Below, one piece after another: positions 38,669 through 47,229 of a stretch of 64,000 nucleotides of DNA. Made by a program: the position numbers and the translations under genes. This DNA comes from Rhodococcus sp. P1Y (GTDB lineage: Bacteria > Actinomycetota > Actinomycetes > Mycobacteriales > Mycobacteriaceae): NCBI RefSeq assembly GCF_003641205.1, contig NZ_CP032762.1, positions 2,108,001 to 2,172,000 of the forward strand, written 5' to 3'. The number at the start of each line of letters is the position of its first letter. Position 1 is the stretch's first letter. The notes beneath the pieces are model-generated. The model did not search any database and was not told where the DNA came from. It saw only the letters and a program-made list of their open reading frames with translations.

Positions 38669-39538
38669 GTGCCGATGGGGATAACAACGAGAGCGCAGTT
38701 GATAGCGCAGGGCGTGAGTGCGAGTGGAATTTCGCGCCGCGCGCGTACAGGGGAACTGACAAGGCTTCTACCGGGGGTGTACGCGACGGACAAGCCGGAC
38801 TTCATGGACCTGTGCCGAGCTGTTGCAAAGTGGAAGCCGGATGCAGTGTTCAGTCACTCGACGGCCGGTTGGTTGTGGGGACTGATCGAGGTCGAGCCGG
38901 AGGTCGTCGATGCGACTATCGCGCGCAACGCACAAGACAGATCGCCCGACTGGGTCGTGTTCCGGCGACGTGCTCTTCCCGAAGTAAGCGTCCGCTGCGG
39001 ACTACGGGTTGTCTCGATAGAGGAGGCGTTCGTGGACCTGGCAGAGGACTTACCCAAGGCGGAACTGGAGAAGTTCTTCGATGATGCCGTCGACAATCAT
39101 CTGCCCTGGCGACGGGTCGCTCAGGTCGTCGATACGTGCAAAGGAATGGAAGGGATGTCAGCCCTTCGAGAACAGCTCCGACGGTGCTGCCCTGGTACGC
39201 GATCGGAACCCGAGCGGATGGTTGCTCGCGCTTTGTCTGCTCGAAACTTCGCGTTGGAGATCAATGCACGCGTTGGCCAGTTCTACGGCGACCTCGTCGA
39301 TTTTCGGGCCCGGGTGATCATCGAAATCGACGGTCGGGCTTTTCACACTGCAGCTGACGTATTCACCAATGATCGGCGACGTCAGAATCAGTTGGTACTG
39401 GAGGGATGGCTGGTGCTTCGGTATTCGGTGGCGACAGTCCAGGCCGACCTCGATCGTGTGGTGGACGAGATCATCACCGTGGTTCGCAAACGGCGAGATT
39501 CGGTACGAGCCACGTCGCGCACCCTGCCCCGCGGGTGA
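38669..39538 (+). CDS. AbiEi-like / DUF559 protein
   Basis: 289 residues. The N-terminal 60 residues are a winged-helix of the type IV antitoxin (AbiEi) kind (ITTRAQLIAQGVSASGISRR, LTRLLPGVYATD). The middle resembles the AbiEi C-terminal region. The last 100 residues are a DUF559/Vsr-like nuclease fold with the acidic pattern YGDLVDFRARVIIEIDGRAF and DRRRQNQLVLEGWLVLRYS. No toxin partner gene is adjacent. GTG start at 38669 (ATG 38675 possible). Flanked in direct orientation by two copies of a 58-bp repeat. Function unknown; a DNA-binding protein with a possible nuclease site is the safest reading. Confidence 0.82.
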   Translation: MPMGITTRAQLIAQGVSASGISRRARTGELTRLLPGVYATDKPDFMDLCRAVAKWKPDAVFSHSTAGWLWGLIEVEPEVVDATIARNAQDRSPDWVVFRRRALPEVSVRCGLRVVSIEEAFVDLAEDLPKAELEKFFDDAVDNHLPWRRVAQVVDTCKGMEGMSALREQLRRCCPGTRSEPERMVARALSARNFALEINARVGQFYGDLVDFRARVIIEIDGRAFHTAADVFTNDRRRQNQLVLEGWLVLRYSVATVQADLDRVVDEIITVVRKRRDSVRATSRTLPRG

Positions 39539-39548
39539 TCGGGACTGA

Positions 39549-39606
39549 TTGCCCAATACTTCAGGATCTCCCGGGGAATCCCGGTCGATCCCGAAATATT
39601 GGGCAA
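39549..39606. repeat. Family C 58-bp repeat, copy 2 (hairpin)
   Basis: TTGCCCAATACTTCAGGATC pairs with GATCCCGAAATATTGGGCAA (18 of 20) across an 18-base GC-rich loop. Starts 11 bases past the stop of the DUF559 gene, so it could terminate that gene. Direct-repeat partner at 38553-38610. Confidence 0.75.
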
Positions 39607-39784
39607 TGACGCCCAGCGAAGCCGCGTCGAATCGGTGCCGTAGCTCCCTGGAGGCCTGAGATACCCAGCACGGTGCAGGTGGCACTCACTTTCCGGACAG
39701 CAATTCCGGCGGCAGATGTCAGCACACCGTTCGGGGAGTGGACGCGAGCGTAAGAGTTCCGTCAAAGTGATGGCGCAGGCGATC

Positions 39785-39813
39785 GGGCGTCACGAGACTT
39801 GAACCCGTGACCC
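39785..39813 (-). other. tRNA T-arm-like sequence
   Basis: On the minus strand, CACGG-GTTCAAGTC-TCGTG folds as a five-pair T stem around the universal TTCAA loop, followed by ACGCCCG, the size of a 3' acceptor strand. No D-arm, anticodon arm or 5' acceptor strand is seen upstream, and the start of the next gene overlaps it. It may be a tRNA remnant (an old attachment site) or chance. Confidence 0.25.
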
Positions 39814-40169
39814 TTTTCGAACTTCTTCCGTCATTGAAGTCCGCGTGTCGACCTCGCTTCGATCCCGCGATCTGGCCGTCGTCCACGCACTATCACCTGG
39901 GGCGAATCGTCATAGGCGACGTCTTCGTCGAGGATTACGCCGATTGTCACGGCACCCCGAGCATGCTCGACGGCGTATTCGTCACCCGAGTGCGGTCGGT
40001 GATTGTCGGTATCGTGCGGATCGACGGCGAGTGCATCCCGGAGGTGGGAGAAATCGCGGGCAGACATTCGGTCGGGCCGCGTCAGTTCTTTGCCCTCGGT
40101 GATACGAAGATCGAACTGCCGTCCGATGTGCGGGCAGGCGACGTCCTAGCGATTGTCCCGAAGTCCTAG
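39807..40169 (+). CDS. Protein of unknown function (120 residues)
   Basis: Starts at GTG 39807 (VTLFELLPSLKSACRPRFDP), no signal peptide or membrane helix. The chain looks beta-rich: HYHLGRIVIGDVFVEDYADC, GVFVTRVRSVIVGIVRIDGE, VRAGDVLAIVPKS. There is a faint resemblance to the C-terminal beta-domain of alanine-racemase-like enzymes (YAD, and a final GD-V motif), which I would not rely on. Its end overlaps the convergent accD3 gene by 24 bases. The 268 bases between it and the DUF559 gene hold the second family C repeat and no other gene. Confidence 0.6.
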   Translation: MTLFELLPSLKSACRPRFDPAIWPSSTHYHLGRIVIGDVFVEDYADCHGTPSMLDGVFVTRVRSVIVGIVRIDGECIPEVGEIAGRHSVGPRQFFALGDTKIELPSDVRAGDVLAIVPKS

Positions 40170-41648
40170 CCGGCGGTAGCGGTCCATCCGTCGGGTGAGG
40201 CGGTTGCCTTCTGCGCATTGGATCTCGCGAAGTTCTCGGGCGATCGCACCTGCTACGCGCGTCGAGAACTCGACGGGTTCCTCTGCGGCGTCGGGATGTT
40301 CCGGAATTACAGCGTCGACGATTCCGTCTCGAAGGAGGTCGACCGAGCGGATACCCTGAGCTTCGGCCATGTCTGCGGCATGAGCGGTGTCCCGGTGGAC
40401 GATCGCGCTGGCTCCCTCGGGTGGAAGCGGTGCAAGCCAGGCGTTCTGCGCGCACAAGGTTCGGTCGGCCGGAAGCAGCGCGAGCGCTCCGCCGCCGGTG
40501 CCTTGCCCGAGAAGCACCGAGACCGTGGGTATGTCTACGGTGACGAGATCGCTGATGCAGCGGGCGATCTCGGGCGCGATACCGCCCTCTTCGGCTTCCT
40601 TGGACAGTGCCGCACCGAACGTATCGATCACCAGTACCAAGGGAATTCCCAGCTCCTCGGCGAGCTTCATTCCTCGGCGAGCTTCTCGAAGGGCACCTGG
40701 ACCCATCGTCGCCGTGACGCTGTGGCTACTGCGATCGTTGCCGAACACCACGCACGAGATGCCGCGGAACCTGCACAACGAGAGCAGAATTGTTGTGTCG
40801 GATTCGCCTTGTCCCGTGCCGCTGAGGGGAACTTGTTCGGTTGCAGCATGTTCGAGTAGCTCTCGCACGCCCGGGCGGTCGGTTCGTCGGGACGCTTCGA
40901 CCGAATGCCATGCGGAACGGTCCGGAATATCGGCGGCTGTCGGTGCCGGCTCCAGGTCCTGCGCAGGCTCCGATTCTCCGCTGACGACGCGCAGAGCCCG
41001 GACGAGTAGGTGCCGGAGGCTGTCCACCGGAACCACCCCGTCGATGACGCCGTGGTGATAGAGATTCTCGGCCGTCTGAACGCCGCCGGGAAAAGGTTTG
41101 TCGTACAACGCTTGATAGACCCGGGGGCCGAGGAAGCCGATCAGTGCGCCAGGTTCGGCGAACGTGACATGGGCCAGCGACCCCCACGACGCGAAGACCC
41201 CGCCTGTCGTCGGGTTGCGGAGATAGACCAGATACGGCAGGCCGGCCTGTTTGTGCAGAGTGACAGCTCCGGCGATTTTGACCATCTGCACGAAGGCCAG
41301 AGTGCCTTCCTGCATTCGAGTGCCGCCGGAGGTGGGAGAGGCGATCAACGGCAGCTTCTCGGCGGTGGCTCGTTCGATGGCGGTCACGATGCGCTCTGCT
41401 GCCGCGACGCCGATCGATCCGGCGAGGAAGGCGAACTCGCACGCGATGATGGCGACCGGCCTGCCGTCGATCAGGCCCGTTCCGGTGACCACCGACTCGT
41501 CCACGCCGCTCTTCTCGCGTGCTTTCGCCAGGTCGGCTGCGTACTTCGGACCAGGCGAGACGTCGATCGGCGGCAGGTCCCACGACACGAACGATCCGCC
41601 GTCGAGAACTGCATCGAGTATCTCGGCGGCGGACGTTCGTTCGGTCAT
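40146..41648 (-). CDS. accD3: Acetyl-CoA carboxylase carboxyltransferase, fused AccD-AccA type
   Basis: 500-residue carboxyltransferase in which the beta (AccD) and alpha (AccA) crotonase-like halves are joined. The first half holds LIASPTSGGTRMQEGTLAFV and NPTTGGVFASWGSLAHVTFA; the second holds VIDTFGAALSKEAEEGGI and LLGQGTGGGALALLPADRTL. No zinc ribbon precedes the first half. In M. tuberculosis AccD3 (Rv0904c) lies next to prrA (Rv0903c); here about 7 kb separates them. The gene lies directly upstream of the accessory block that begins with the ABC genes. Acyl-CoA specificity is unknown. Confidence 0.9.
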   Translation of the reverse strand: MTERTSAAEILDAVLDGGSFVSWDLPPIDVSPGPKYAADLAKAREKSGVDESVVTGTGLIDGRPVAIIACEFAFLAGSIGVAAAERIVTAIERATAEKLPLIASPTSGGTRMQEGTLAFVQMVKIAGAVTLHKQAGLPYLVYLRNPTTGGVFASWGSLAHVTFAEPGALIGFLGPRVYQALYDKPFPGGVQTAENLYHHGVIDGVVPVDSLRHLLVRALRVVSGESEPAQDLEPAPTAADIPDRSAWHSVEASRRTDRPGVRELLEHAATEQVPLSGTGQGESDTTILLSLCRFRGISCVVFGNDRSSHSVTATMGPGALREARRGMKLAEELGIPLVLVIDTFGAALSKEAEEGGIAPEIARCISDLVTVDIPTVSVLLGQGTGGGALALLPADRTLCAQNAWLAPLPPEGASAIVHRDTAHAADMAEAQGIRSVDLLRDGIVDAVIPEHPDAAEEPVEFSTRVAGAIARELREIQCAEGNRLTRRMDRYRRLGLRDNR

Positions 41649-41681
41649 AGTGGAAGTTTAATCGGAGGCTCTACTCCTGCC

Positions 41682-42878
41682 TCAACGAGCGAAGGCTTCC
41701 TTCCACGTCACGGTCTTGCCAATGCGCAGGATCGAGCGCTGATAGATCTTCGCCGCGATGACGGCGAGCCCTGCGGTGGTGGCTGCCATGATGAGGGCGG
41801 TGCCGACGATCTGGTAGATCGGCGCGACTCCTGCCGCGATGCGCAGCGGCATCATGACTGCGGAGAACGGCGGGATCCAGCTCAACACGTTGCTCAGTGT
41901 GCTCTCCGGATCGCCGACCGAATAGAACGCGGCGAAGAACATTGCCATGATCAACAGCAGGAGAGGCATGGTCGTCGAGTTGACGTCCTCCTGGCGGGAG
42001 ACCATCGACCCGCCTGCGGCGTACAGGACGGCGAAGAACGCGAACCCGAGAACGAACCACCCCAGTGTCCCGGCGAAGACGCTGAGCGCGGTGCCGGTGA
42101 CGGTCAGTGTCCCTGTTGCGAGCCCGGCCCCCACACCGGCCGCGCCGTACAGCGCAAGCTGCAGAATTCCGACGGCGCCGATGCCAATGATCTTGCCCCA
42201 CAGCAGTTGCAAAGGCTTGACGGTGGAGAGCAACAGCTCGACGACGCGAGACGACTTCTCCTCGACCACACCCATCGCGACGTACATTCCGAACCCGATT
42301 ATCTGGGCGTACAGAATGAACACCGCTGCAAGGGACAGTGCGACCCGTTGTCCCGCTTCGGGATCCGGCGGATCGATGGCCTCGACGGTGACCACCGCGT
42401 TTGCTGCCGCTTCTGCCAACGACGCGCGGTCGACACCTTGTTCTGCGAGTGCCGCATCGGTTGCCTGCGACGAGACGCTGCCTTCGACGACGGCCCGAAG
42501 CGCACCGGTGAGCTCAGAGTCGGTTATCGCGGTGTACGCCCCGGCGTCGCCAGGTACGAGAGCGACTGCCACATCGCCTGATTCGACGTCGGAGCGCGCG
42601 GCACCGGCATCGGAGATCTCTCTGATCTCCACGGGATTCCCGACGGTGTCGCCGGTGGCGCTGATCACGCTGGCGATGGATTGATCGCCGACAATTCCGA
42701 CTACGTCACGGTCCTCGTCGTCCCCTCCGGAGAAGATGGAGTACGCGATGATGCCACCGATGATGACGGCGAGGATGATGACGTTGGAGATGACGAAGCT
42801 CTTCTTCATCACCTGGACGGTGAACTCGCGCTTGGCAATCAAGCCGATCGCGCGGCTGGAGGAGACTGCGGTACTCAT
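41682..42878 (-). CDS. ABC-2 type permease (NatB-like)
   Basis: 398 residues: helix 1 near the start (SFVISNVIILAVIIGGIIAY), a large extracytoplasmic domain of about 130 residues, then five helices (VALSLAAVFILYAQIIGFGM onwards) with the conserved EEKSSRVVELLLSTVKPLQL motif of NatB/ABC-2 sodium and drug exporters. ATG 42878 overlaps the ATPase stop (ATGA). Last gene of an operon that begins with an XRE regulator. Confidence 0.9.
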   Translation of the reverse strand: MSTAVSSSRAIGLIAKREFTVQVMKKSFVISNVIILAVIIGGIIAYSIFSGGDDEDRDVVGIVGDQSIASVISATGDTVGNPVEIREISDAGAARSDVESGDVAVALVPGDAGAYTAITDSELTGALRAVVEGSVSSQATDAALAEQGVDRASLAEAAANAVVTVEAIDPPDPEAGQRVALSLAAVFILYAQIIGFGMYVAMGVVEEKSSRVVELLLSTVKPLQLLWGKIIGIGAVGILQLALYGAAGVGAGLATGTLTVTGTALSVFAGTLGWFVLGFAFFAVLYAAGGSMVSRQEDVNSTTMPLLLLIMAMFFAAFYSVGDPESTLSNVLSWIPPFSAVMMPLRIAAGVAPIYQIVGTALIMAATTAGLAVIAAKIYQRSILRIGKTVTWKEAFAR

Positions 42879-43765
42879 GCGACGGCCTCTCTGAACAGGT
42901 CGCTCAGCGACGGTTTGTGGAAGGAGAACTCGTGCACCGGTCCGGTGGCCAGTGCTCCGCGGAGGATGGCTTGGTCATCGGTGCCCGGTGCGATGCTCAG
43001 GATCGTGCGTCCGCCGGTGTGACTGATCACTCGGGCGCCCGGGATGCCGTCGGCCCAGCCTTGGGGTGCCTGTGGTGCGTGGACTTCGAGTTGGGAATCG
43101 CCGGTGCCGCGGAGCTCGTCGACCGTGCCGACGGCTTTCATGGAACCTGCCGCGATGATTCCGACTCGATCGCACAGGCGCTGAACGAGGTCCAGTTGAT
43201 GACTGGAGAAGATCACCGGCACGCCGGACGACGCCTTCTCGCGCAAGACCTCGCTCATGACGTCGACTGCCACAGGATCGAGGCCGGAAAACGGTTCGTC
43301 GAGTACAAGGACTGCAGGGTCGTGGATCAACGCGGCGGCGAGCTGAACGCGCTGCTGGTTGCCGAGGCTCAAGGCGTCGACGGTGTCGTTCAGTCGTTCG
43401 GAAATGCCGAGTCGCTCCGTCCACCGCTGCACGGCAGTCTTGGCATCGCTCGCCGACAGTCCGTGTAGCTCGGCCAGATACGCAAGCTGGGGGCCGACTT
43501 TCATCTTCGGATACAGGCCGCGTTCCTCGGGCATGTAGCCGATGGTGCGTCGGACGTCGAGGTCCACGGGCTTGCCGCCGAGCAATACCTGGCCTGAGTC
43601 TGCCGACAGGACGCCGAGAGTGATGCGCATGGTGGTCGTCTTGCCTGCGCCGTTGCTGCCGACGAAGCCGAACAGTTCGCCGGGATGAACATCGAATTTC
43701 AGGGAGTCCAGGGCGATCTTGTCGCCGTATCTCTTGGATATGTTGTCGATCGTGAGGGTGCTCAT
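42875..43765 (-). CDS. ABC transporter ATPase (NatA-like)
   Basis: 296 residues with Walker A GSNGAGKTT, Q-loop GYMPEERGLYP, signature LSLGNQQRVQLAAAL (LSLGN in place of LSGGQ, as in NatA-type ATPases), Walker B VLVLDEPFSGLDPVAV and switch His in FSSHQLDLVQRL. Pairs with the permease that overlaps its stop. Twelve bases separate it from the membrane protein gene upstream. Confidence 0.92.
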   Translation of the reverse strand: MSTLTIDNISKRYGDKIALDSLKFDVHPGELFGFVGSNGAGKTTTMRITLGVLSADSGQVLLGGKPVDLDVRRTIGYMPEERGLYPKMKVGPQLAYLAELHGLSASDAKTAVQRWTERLGISERLNDTVDALSLGNQQRVQLAAALIHDPAVLVLDEPFSGLDPVAVDVMSEVLREKASSGVPVIFSSHQLDLVQRLCDRVGIIAAGSMKAVGTVDELRGTGDSQLEVHAPQAPQGWADGIPGARVISHTGGRTILSIAPGTDDQAILRGALATGPVHEFSFHKPSLSDLFREAVA

Positions 43766-43777
43766 GGTGCCCTTTCG

Positions 43778-44314
43778 TTAATCGAGGTCTTCGGGTTCGG
43801 GATCAGGCGTGATCCAGGCGAGAATGACGGCGGGGGAGCAGATTCCGGCCAGTAGACCGACGAGCGTCCAGAGAGCTCCGGCGTAGGCGAGACGCTCGTT
43901 GTCGTATCCGGTGGCGAGGAAGATCAACACGAACACCGAGGCCATGACCAGTCCCTGGGTGATGGTCAAACCGATCGAGCGGGCCTCGTTGCGCTGCTGA
44001 ATCTCCCATTCGTCGAGTGCGCCCATCGGAGCGTCGCTCTTACGACCGGAGACCGTTTGCAGCATTGTCCACGACACCAGGAAACCCACGGTGGCGACGA
44101 CCCAAAGAATCGGCGCCCAATGCCAGAACAGAGACAGTATCGAAATTGCCAGCAGTACAACAAGAATGACGACGACGGCGACCGCTAGCATCCGCCGGCG
44201 CTTCTGGTTGCGCCACTTCGGTAGCCGGTGACGCATTTTGGCGTCGTTCTCGAGGAATCGACGCGTGCGGTAGGCCTGGTAGCGGGTCAGGATGTTCGAG
44301 TCGGAGGTACTCAT
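43778..44314 (-). CDS. Membrane protein between the XRE regulator and ABC genes
   Basis: 178 residues with a basic cytoplasmic N-terminus (RYQAYRTRRFLENDAKMRHR, LPKWRNQKRRR), two helices (about 45-85), a polar loop (SGRKSDAPMGALDEWEIQQR) and two more helices (about 115-165), ending in an acidic tail. ATG 44314 (with AAGGGA ahead) overlaps the XRE stop, so the longer open frame is rejected. I do not recognise the family. Coupled to a regulator and an exporter, it may sense membrane stress or substrate. Confidence 0.8.
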   Translation of the reverse strand: MSTSDSNILTRYQAYRTRRFLENDAKMRHRLPKWRNQKRRRMLAVAVVVILVVLLAISILSLFWHWAPILWVVATVGFLVSWTMLQTVSGRKSDAPMGALDEWEIQQRNEARSIGLTITQGLVMASVFVLIFLATGYDNERLAYAGALWTLVGLLAGICSPAVILAWITPDPEPEDLD

Positions 44315-44577
44315 GGTTCCCTTCGAAACAGTTCGGCGGAGAGTGGTCCGAGTTCCTTGCGTGAGAAGACTGCTTCGACGGGAAGGTCGAAGACTTCGCA
44401 GATTCGCAACGCGAGGTCGAGACTCGGGTAGTGGTCGCCCCGCTCGAGGGCGCCCACCGTCTGTGGGTTGACTTCGATGAGTTCGGCTAGTTGCGCGCGG
44501 CTCATCTTTCGTTCGGCCCGCAGAACTCCCACCCGGTTGAAGATCGGGAGCGTGTTCCCACGCTTTACGGGGCTCAT
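44311..44577 (-). CDS. XRE-family regulator
   Basis: 88 residues with a helix-turn-helix at about 18-70: LRAERKMSRAQLAELIEVNP, QTVGALERGDHYPSLDLALR, then ICEVFDLPVEAVFSRKELGP. Typical of short autoregulators controlling a neighbouring ABC operon. Start ATG 44577 (MSPVKRGNTLPIFN). The 30 bases upstream hold TTGACA and TATACA in the coding direction, but only 12 bases apart, so this is not a normal promoter spacing. Overlaps the next gene by ATGA. Confidence 0.9.
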   Translation of the reverse strand: MSPVKRGNTLPIFNRVGVLRAERKMSRAQLAELIEVNPQTVGALERGDHYPSLDLALRICEVFDLPVEAVFSRKELGPLSAELFRREP

Positions 44578-44626
44578 GGAACAAAGTGTTGTATAAACCC
44601 AACGATCTGTCAACACCAGACTTCGC

Positions 44627-44676
44627 CCCAGTGGCACGGTCAAGTGCCGCAGTGGGCACTCAACCGCGCCACTGGC
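44627..44676. repeat. Family A palindromic repeat, copy 3
   Basis: CCAGTGGCACGGTCAAGTGC C, loop GCAGT, GGGCACTCAACCGCGCCACT GG. Lies 6 bases past the stop of the ABC-F gene and upstream of the XRE promoter, again a 3'-end position. Confidence 0.8.
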
Positions 44677-44681
44677 GCATC

Positions 44682-46316
44682 TCAGCTTTCGGTCAGTTGT
44701 CCCGCTCGCATGGTCCACCGACGCGTCGCCCGGACGGTATCGAGCATCCGCCTGTCGTGCGTGACCAGCAGGAGGGTCCCTTCGAAGTTCTCCATCGCGC
44801 GCTCGAGTTGCTCGATCGCGGGTAGATCGAGGTGGTTGGTCGGTTCGTCGAGCACCAGAAGATTCACCCCACGGGCTTGCAACAGGGCCAGGGCGGCACG
44901 AGTTCTCTCACCGGGGGAAAGGGACTCAGCAGGTCTGAGCGCATCGTCGCCGCGCAACCCGAACTTGGCGAGCAAGGTGCGGACCTCGGCGTCGGGCCAG
45001 TCGGGCACCGCGGCGCTCAAGGACTCCGAGACGGTGGCCGAACCGGTGAACAGTCCGCGCGCCTGGTCGATCTCACCGACGGCGACTCCGGAACCCAGGG
45101 ACGCGGATCCGTCGTCGGGAAGCAGTTTCCCCAGGAGCACGTGCAGCAAAGTGGTCTTCCCCGAACCGTTTTCGCCGGTGATCAGTACTCTGTCACCCCA
45201 TTCGATCTGCGTCGTGACAGGTCCGAACGTGAAGCCCTCGCGCCGAACTACCGCGCCGCTCAGGACCGATACCACAGTCCCGCTGCGAGGCGCCACCGCG
45301 ATTTCCATCCGCAACTCCCATTCCTTGCGGGGCTCCTCGACGACTTCGAGCCGTTCGATGCGGCGCTGTGTTTGACGGGCTTTCGCGGCTTGCTTCTCGG
45401 TCGATTCGGCTCGGGTCTTGCGTGCGATCTTGTCGTTGTCCGTTGCCTTGCGACGGGCATTGCGGACACCGGATTCCATCCAGTTGCGTTGCATCTGGGC
45501 GCGGGATTCGAGTGAGGACTTGGTGTCGGCGAACTCGTCGTACTTCTCCCGCGCATGCTGCCGGGCGATCTCACGTTCGGCGAGGTAAGACTCGTAGGTG
45601 CCGTCGTAGACATCGATGCGGTGCTGCGCGCGATCCAACTCGACGATGCCGGTGACGGTCCGCTTCAGGAACTCGCGATCGTGGCTGACGACCACGATCG
45701 CGGCCCGGGTCTCGACCACGAATCTCTCGAGCTGCTCCAGTCCGGCGAGGTCGAGATCGTTGGTGGGCTCGTCGAGCAGCAGGATGTCGTACCGGGCGAG
45801 GAGGATGGCGGCGAGACCCGCTCGTGCGGCCTGGCCGCCCGACAGGGCCGTCATGAACGCGTCACCGGCGACGTCGAGACCCAGGTCGGCAAGGACCTTG
45901 GCAGTCCTCTCGGCGAGGTCTGCTCCTCCGAGGGCAAGCCATCGCTCGAGCGCGGGGGTGTAGCGATCCTCACCGTCGTCCGTTCCCAGTGCCTCGGCTG
46001 CGTCGTTCATCGCCTGCTCAGCGCCGGTGACACCCGTCCTGCGCCCGATGAAGTCGAGAATCGTCTCCCCGTCGATCCGATCGGGTTCCTGCGCGAGATA
46101 GCCGACGGTGGCGTCGGGCGGGCTGGTGTAGATCTCGCCCTCGGAATCGGCGGTTCCGACGCCCGCAAGAAGCGTCAGTAACGTCGACTTACCTGCACCG
46201 TTGGCTCCGACGAGGCCGATGACGTCGCCCTCGGTGACAGTGAGGTCGAGACCCGAGAAGAGTGTGCGGTCACCGTGGAAAGCGGCAAGGTCATCGATAC
46301 GGAGCGTTGCAGTCAC
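44682..46316 (-). CDS. ABC-F family ATPase
   Basis: 544-residue soluble protein with two ABC domains and no membrane part. Walker A: GANGAGKST and GENGSGKTT; signatures LSGGQAARAGLAAI and LSPGERTRAALALL; Walker B ILLLDEPTNDLDL and LLVLDEPTNHLDL; the interdomain linker is a charged helix (REIARQHAREKYDEFADTKS). Such proteins act on the ribosome, either as translation factors or as antibiotic protection factors. The start is GTG 46316 (VTATLRIDDLAAFHGD); the open frame reaches 46349. Divergent from the aldo-keto reductase. Confidence 0.93.
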   Translation of the reverse strand: MTATLRIDDLAAFHGDRTLFSGLDLTVTEGDVIGLVGANGAGKSTLLTLLAGVGTADSEGEIYTSPPDATVGYLAQEPDRIDGETILDFIGRRTGVTGAEQAMNDAAEALGTDDGEDRYTPALERWLALGGADLAERTAKVLADLGLDVAGDAFMTALSGGQAARAGLAAILLARYDILLLDEPTNDLDLAGLEQLERFVVETRAAIVVVSHDREFLKRTVTGIVELDRAQHRIDVYDGTYESYLAEREIARQHAREKYDEFADTKSSLESRAQMQRNWMESGVRNARRKATDNDKIARKTRAESTEKQAAKARQTQRRIERLEVVEEPRKEWELRMEIAVAPRSGTVVSVLSGAVVRREGFTFGPVTTQIEWGDRVLITGENGSGKTTLLHVLLGKLLPDDGSASLGSGVAVGEIDQARGLFTGSATVSESLSAAVPDWPDAEVRTLLAKFGLRGDDALRPAESLSPGERTRAALALLQARGVNLLVLDEPTNHLDLPAIEQLERAMENFEGTLLLVTHDRRMLDTVRATRRWTMRAGQLTES

Positions 46317-46377
46317 CTGCGACAGTATTCCCTGCCTAGTGGGGAACACACGCCGTCAGCCATGAGTTGGCACTTGT

Positions 46378-47226
46378 ATGACGTATTCACCCGAGACCAG
46401 TACTGTTCCGACAATCGTGCTCAATGACGGGCACGCGATCCCCCAGCTCGGCTTCGGCGTGTGGCAGGTTCCCGACGACGGTGCACAGGCTGCAGTGGCG
46501 GAGGCTTTGAAGGTCGGGTACCGCAGCATCGACACCGCCAAGGTGTACGAGAACGAAGCAGGCACCGGCAAGGCTATTGCGGAGTCGGGTATCGCCCGTG
46601 ACGAGCTGTTCATCACTACCAAGCTGTGGAACGACGACCAGGGCTACGACTCGACGCTGAAGGCATTCGACGCCAGCATGGATCGCCTCGGTCTCGAATA
46701 CCTCGACCTGTACCTCATCCACTGGCAGCAGCTGGACCGCGACAAGTACATCGACACATTCAAGGCGTTTCAGAAGCTCAAGGCCGATGGACGCGTCGGT
46801 TCGATCGGCGTTTCGAACTTCACGATCCCGACGTTGGAGAAACTTATCGACGCCGTCGGCGAGACGCCGGCTATCAACCAGATCGAGCTTCACCCGCGCC
46901 TGATTCAGGAAGAGCTGCGGGCATTCCACACCTCGAAGGGCATTGCCACCGAGGCATGGAGTCCTCTTGGATCCGGCACCGTCCTCGATGACCCGGCCTT
47001 CGCGCCGATCGCCGAAGCTCACGGCGTCACGCCGGCCCAGGTCATCCTGCGCTGGCACATCCAGCTCGGCAACGTGGTGATCCCCAAGTCCGTCACCCCC
47101 GAGCGGATCAAGACTAACTTCGACGTGTTCGGGTTCGAGCTCTCGAACGACGAGATTCAGACGATCAACGCGTTGGACTCCGCCGACGGCCGTACCGGCC
47201 CGGATCCGGACAAGTTTTCGGCGTAA
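46378..47226 (+). CDS. Aldo-keto reductase
   Basis: 282-residue NADPH-dependent reductase (AKR5-like, 2,5-diketo-gluconate reductase/ methylglyoxal reductase relatives). The catalytic tetrad is complete: D52, Y57 (IDTAKVYENE), K82 (TTKLWN) and H115 (YLIHW). GVSNFTIPTLEKLI and the cofactor-binding IPKSVTPERIKTNFDVF are present. ATG 46378. A family B repeat fills the 126 bases to the next gene. Confidence 0.94.
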   Translation: MTYSPETSTVPTIVLNDGHAIPQLGFGVWQVPDDGAQAAVAEALKVGYRSIDTAKVYENEAGTGKAIAESGIARDELFITTKLWNDDQGYDSTLKAFDASMDRLGLEYLDLYLIHWQQLDRDKYIDTFKAFQKLKADGRVGSIGVSNFTIPTLEKLIDAVGETPAINQIELHPRLIQEELRAFHTSKGIATEAWSPLGSGTVLDDPAFAPIAEAHGVTPAQVILRWHIQLGNVVIPKSVTPERIKTNFDVFGFELSNDEIQTINALDSADGRTGPDPDKFSA

Positions 47227-47229
47227 CCC

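Noticed and set aside
39785..39813. A functional tRNA gene
   Set aside because: Only a T-arm and 3' acceptor-like part can be found; no anticodon or D arm.
38669..40169. Complete type IV toxin-antitoxin pair
   Set aside because: The neighbouring 120-residue protein shows no AbiEii nucleotidyltransferase motifs and is 268 bases away.
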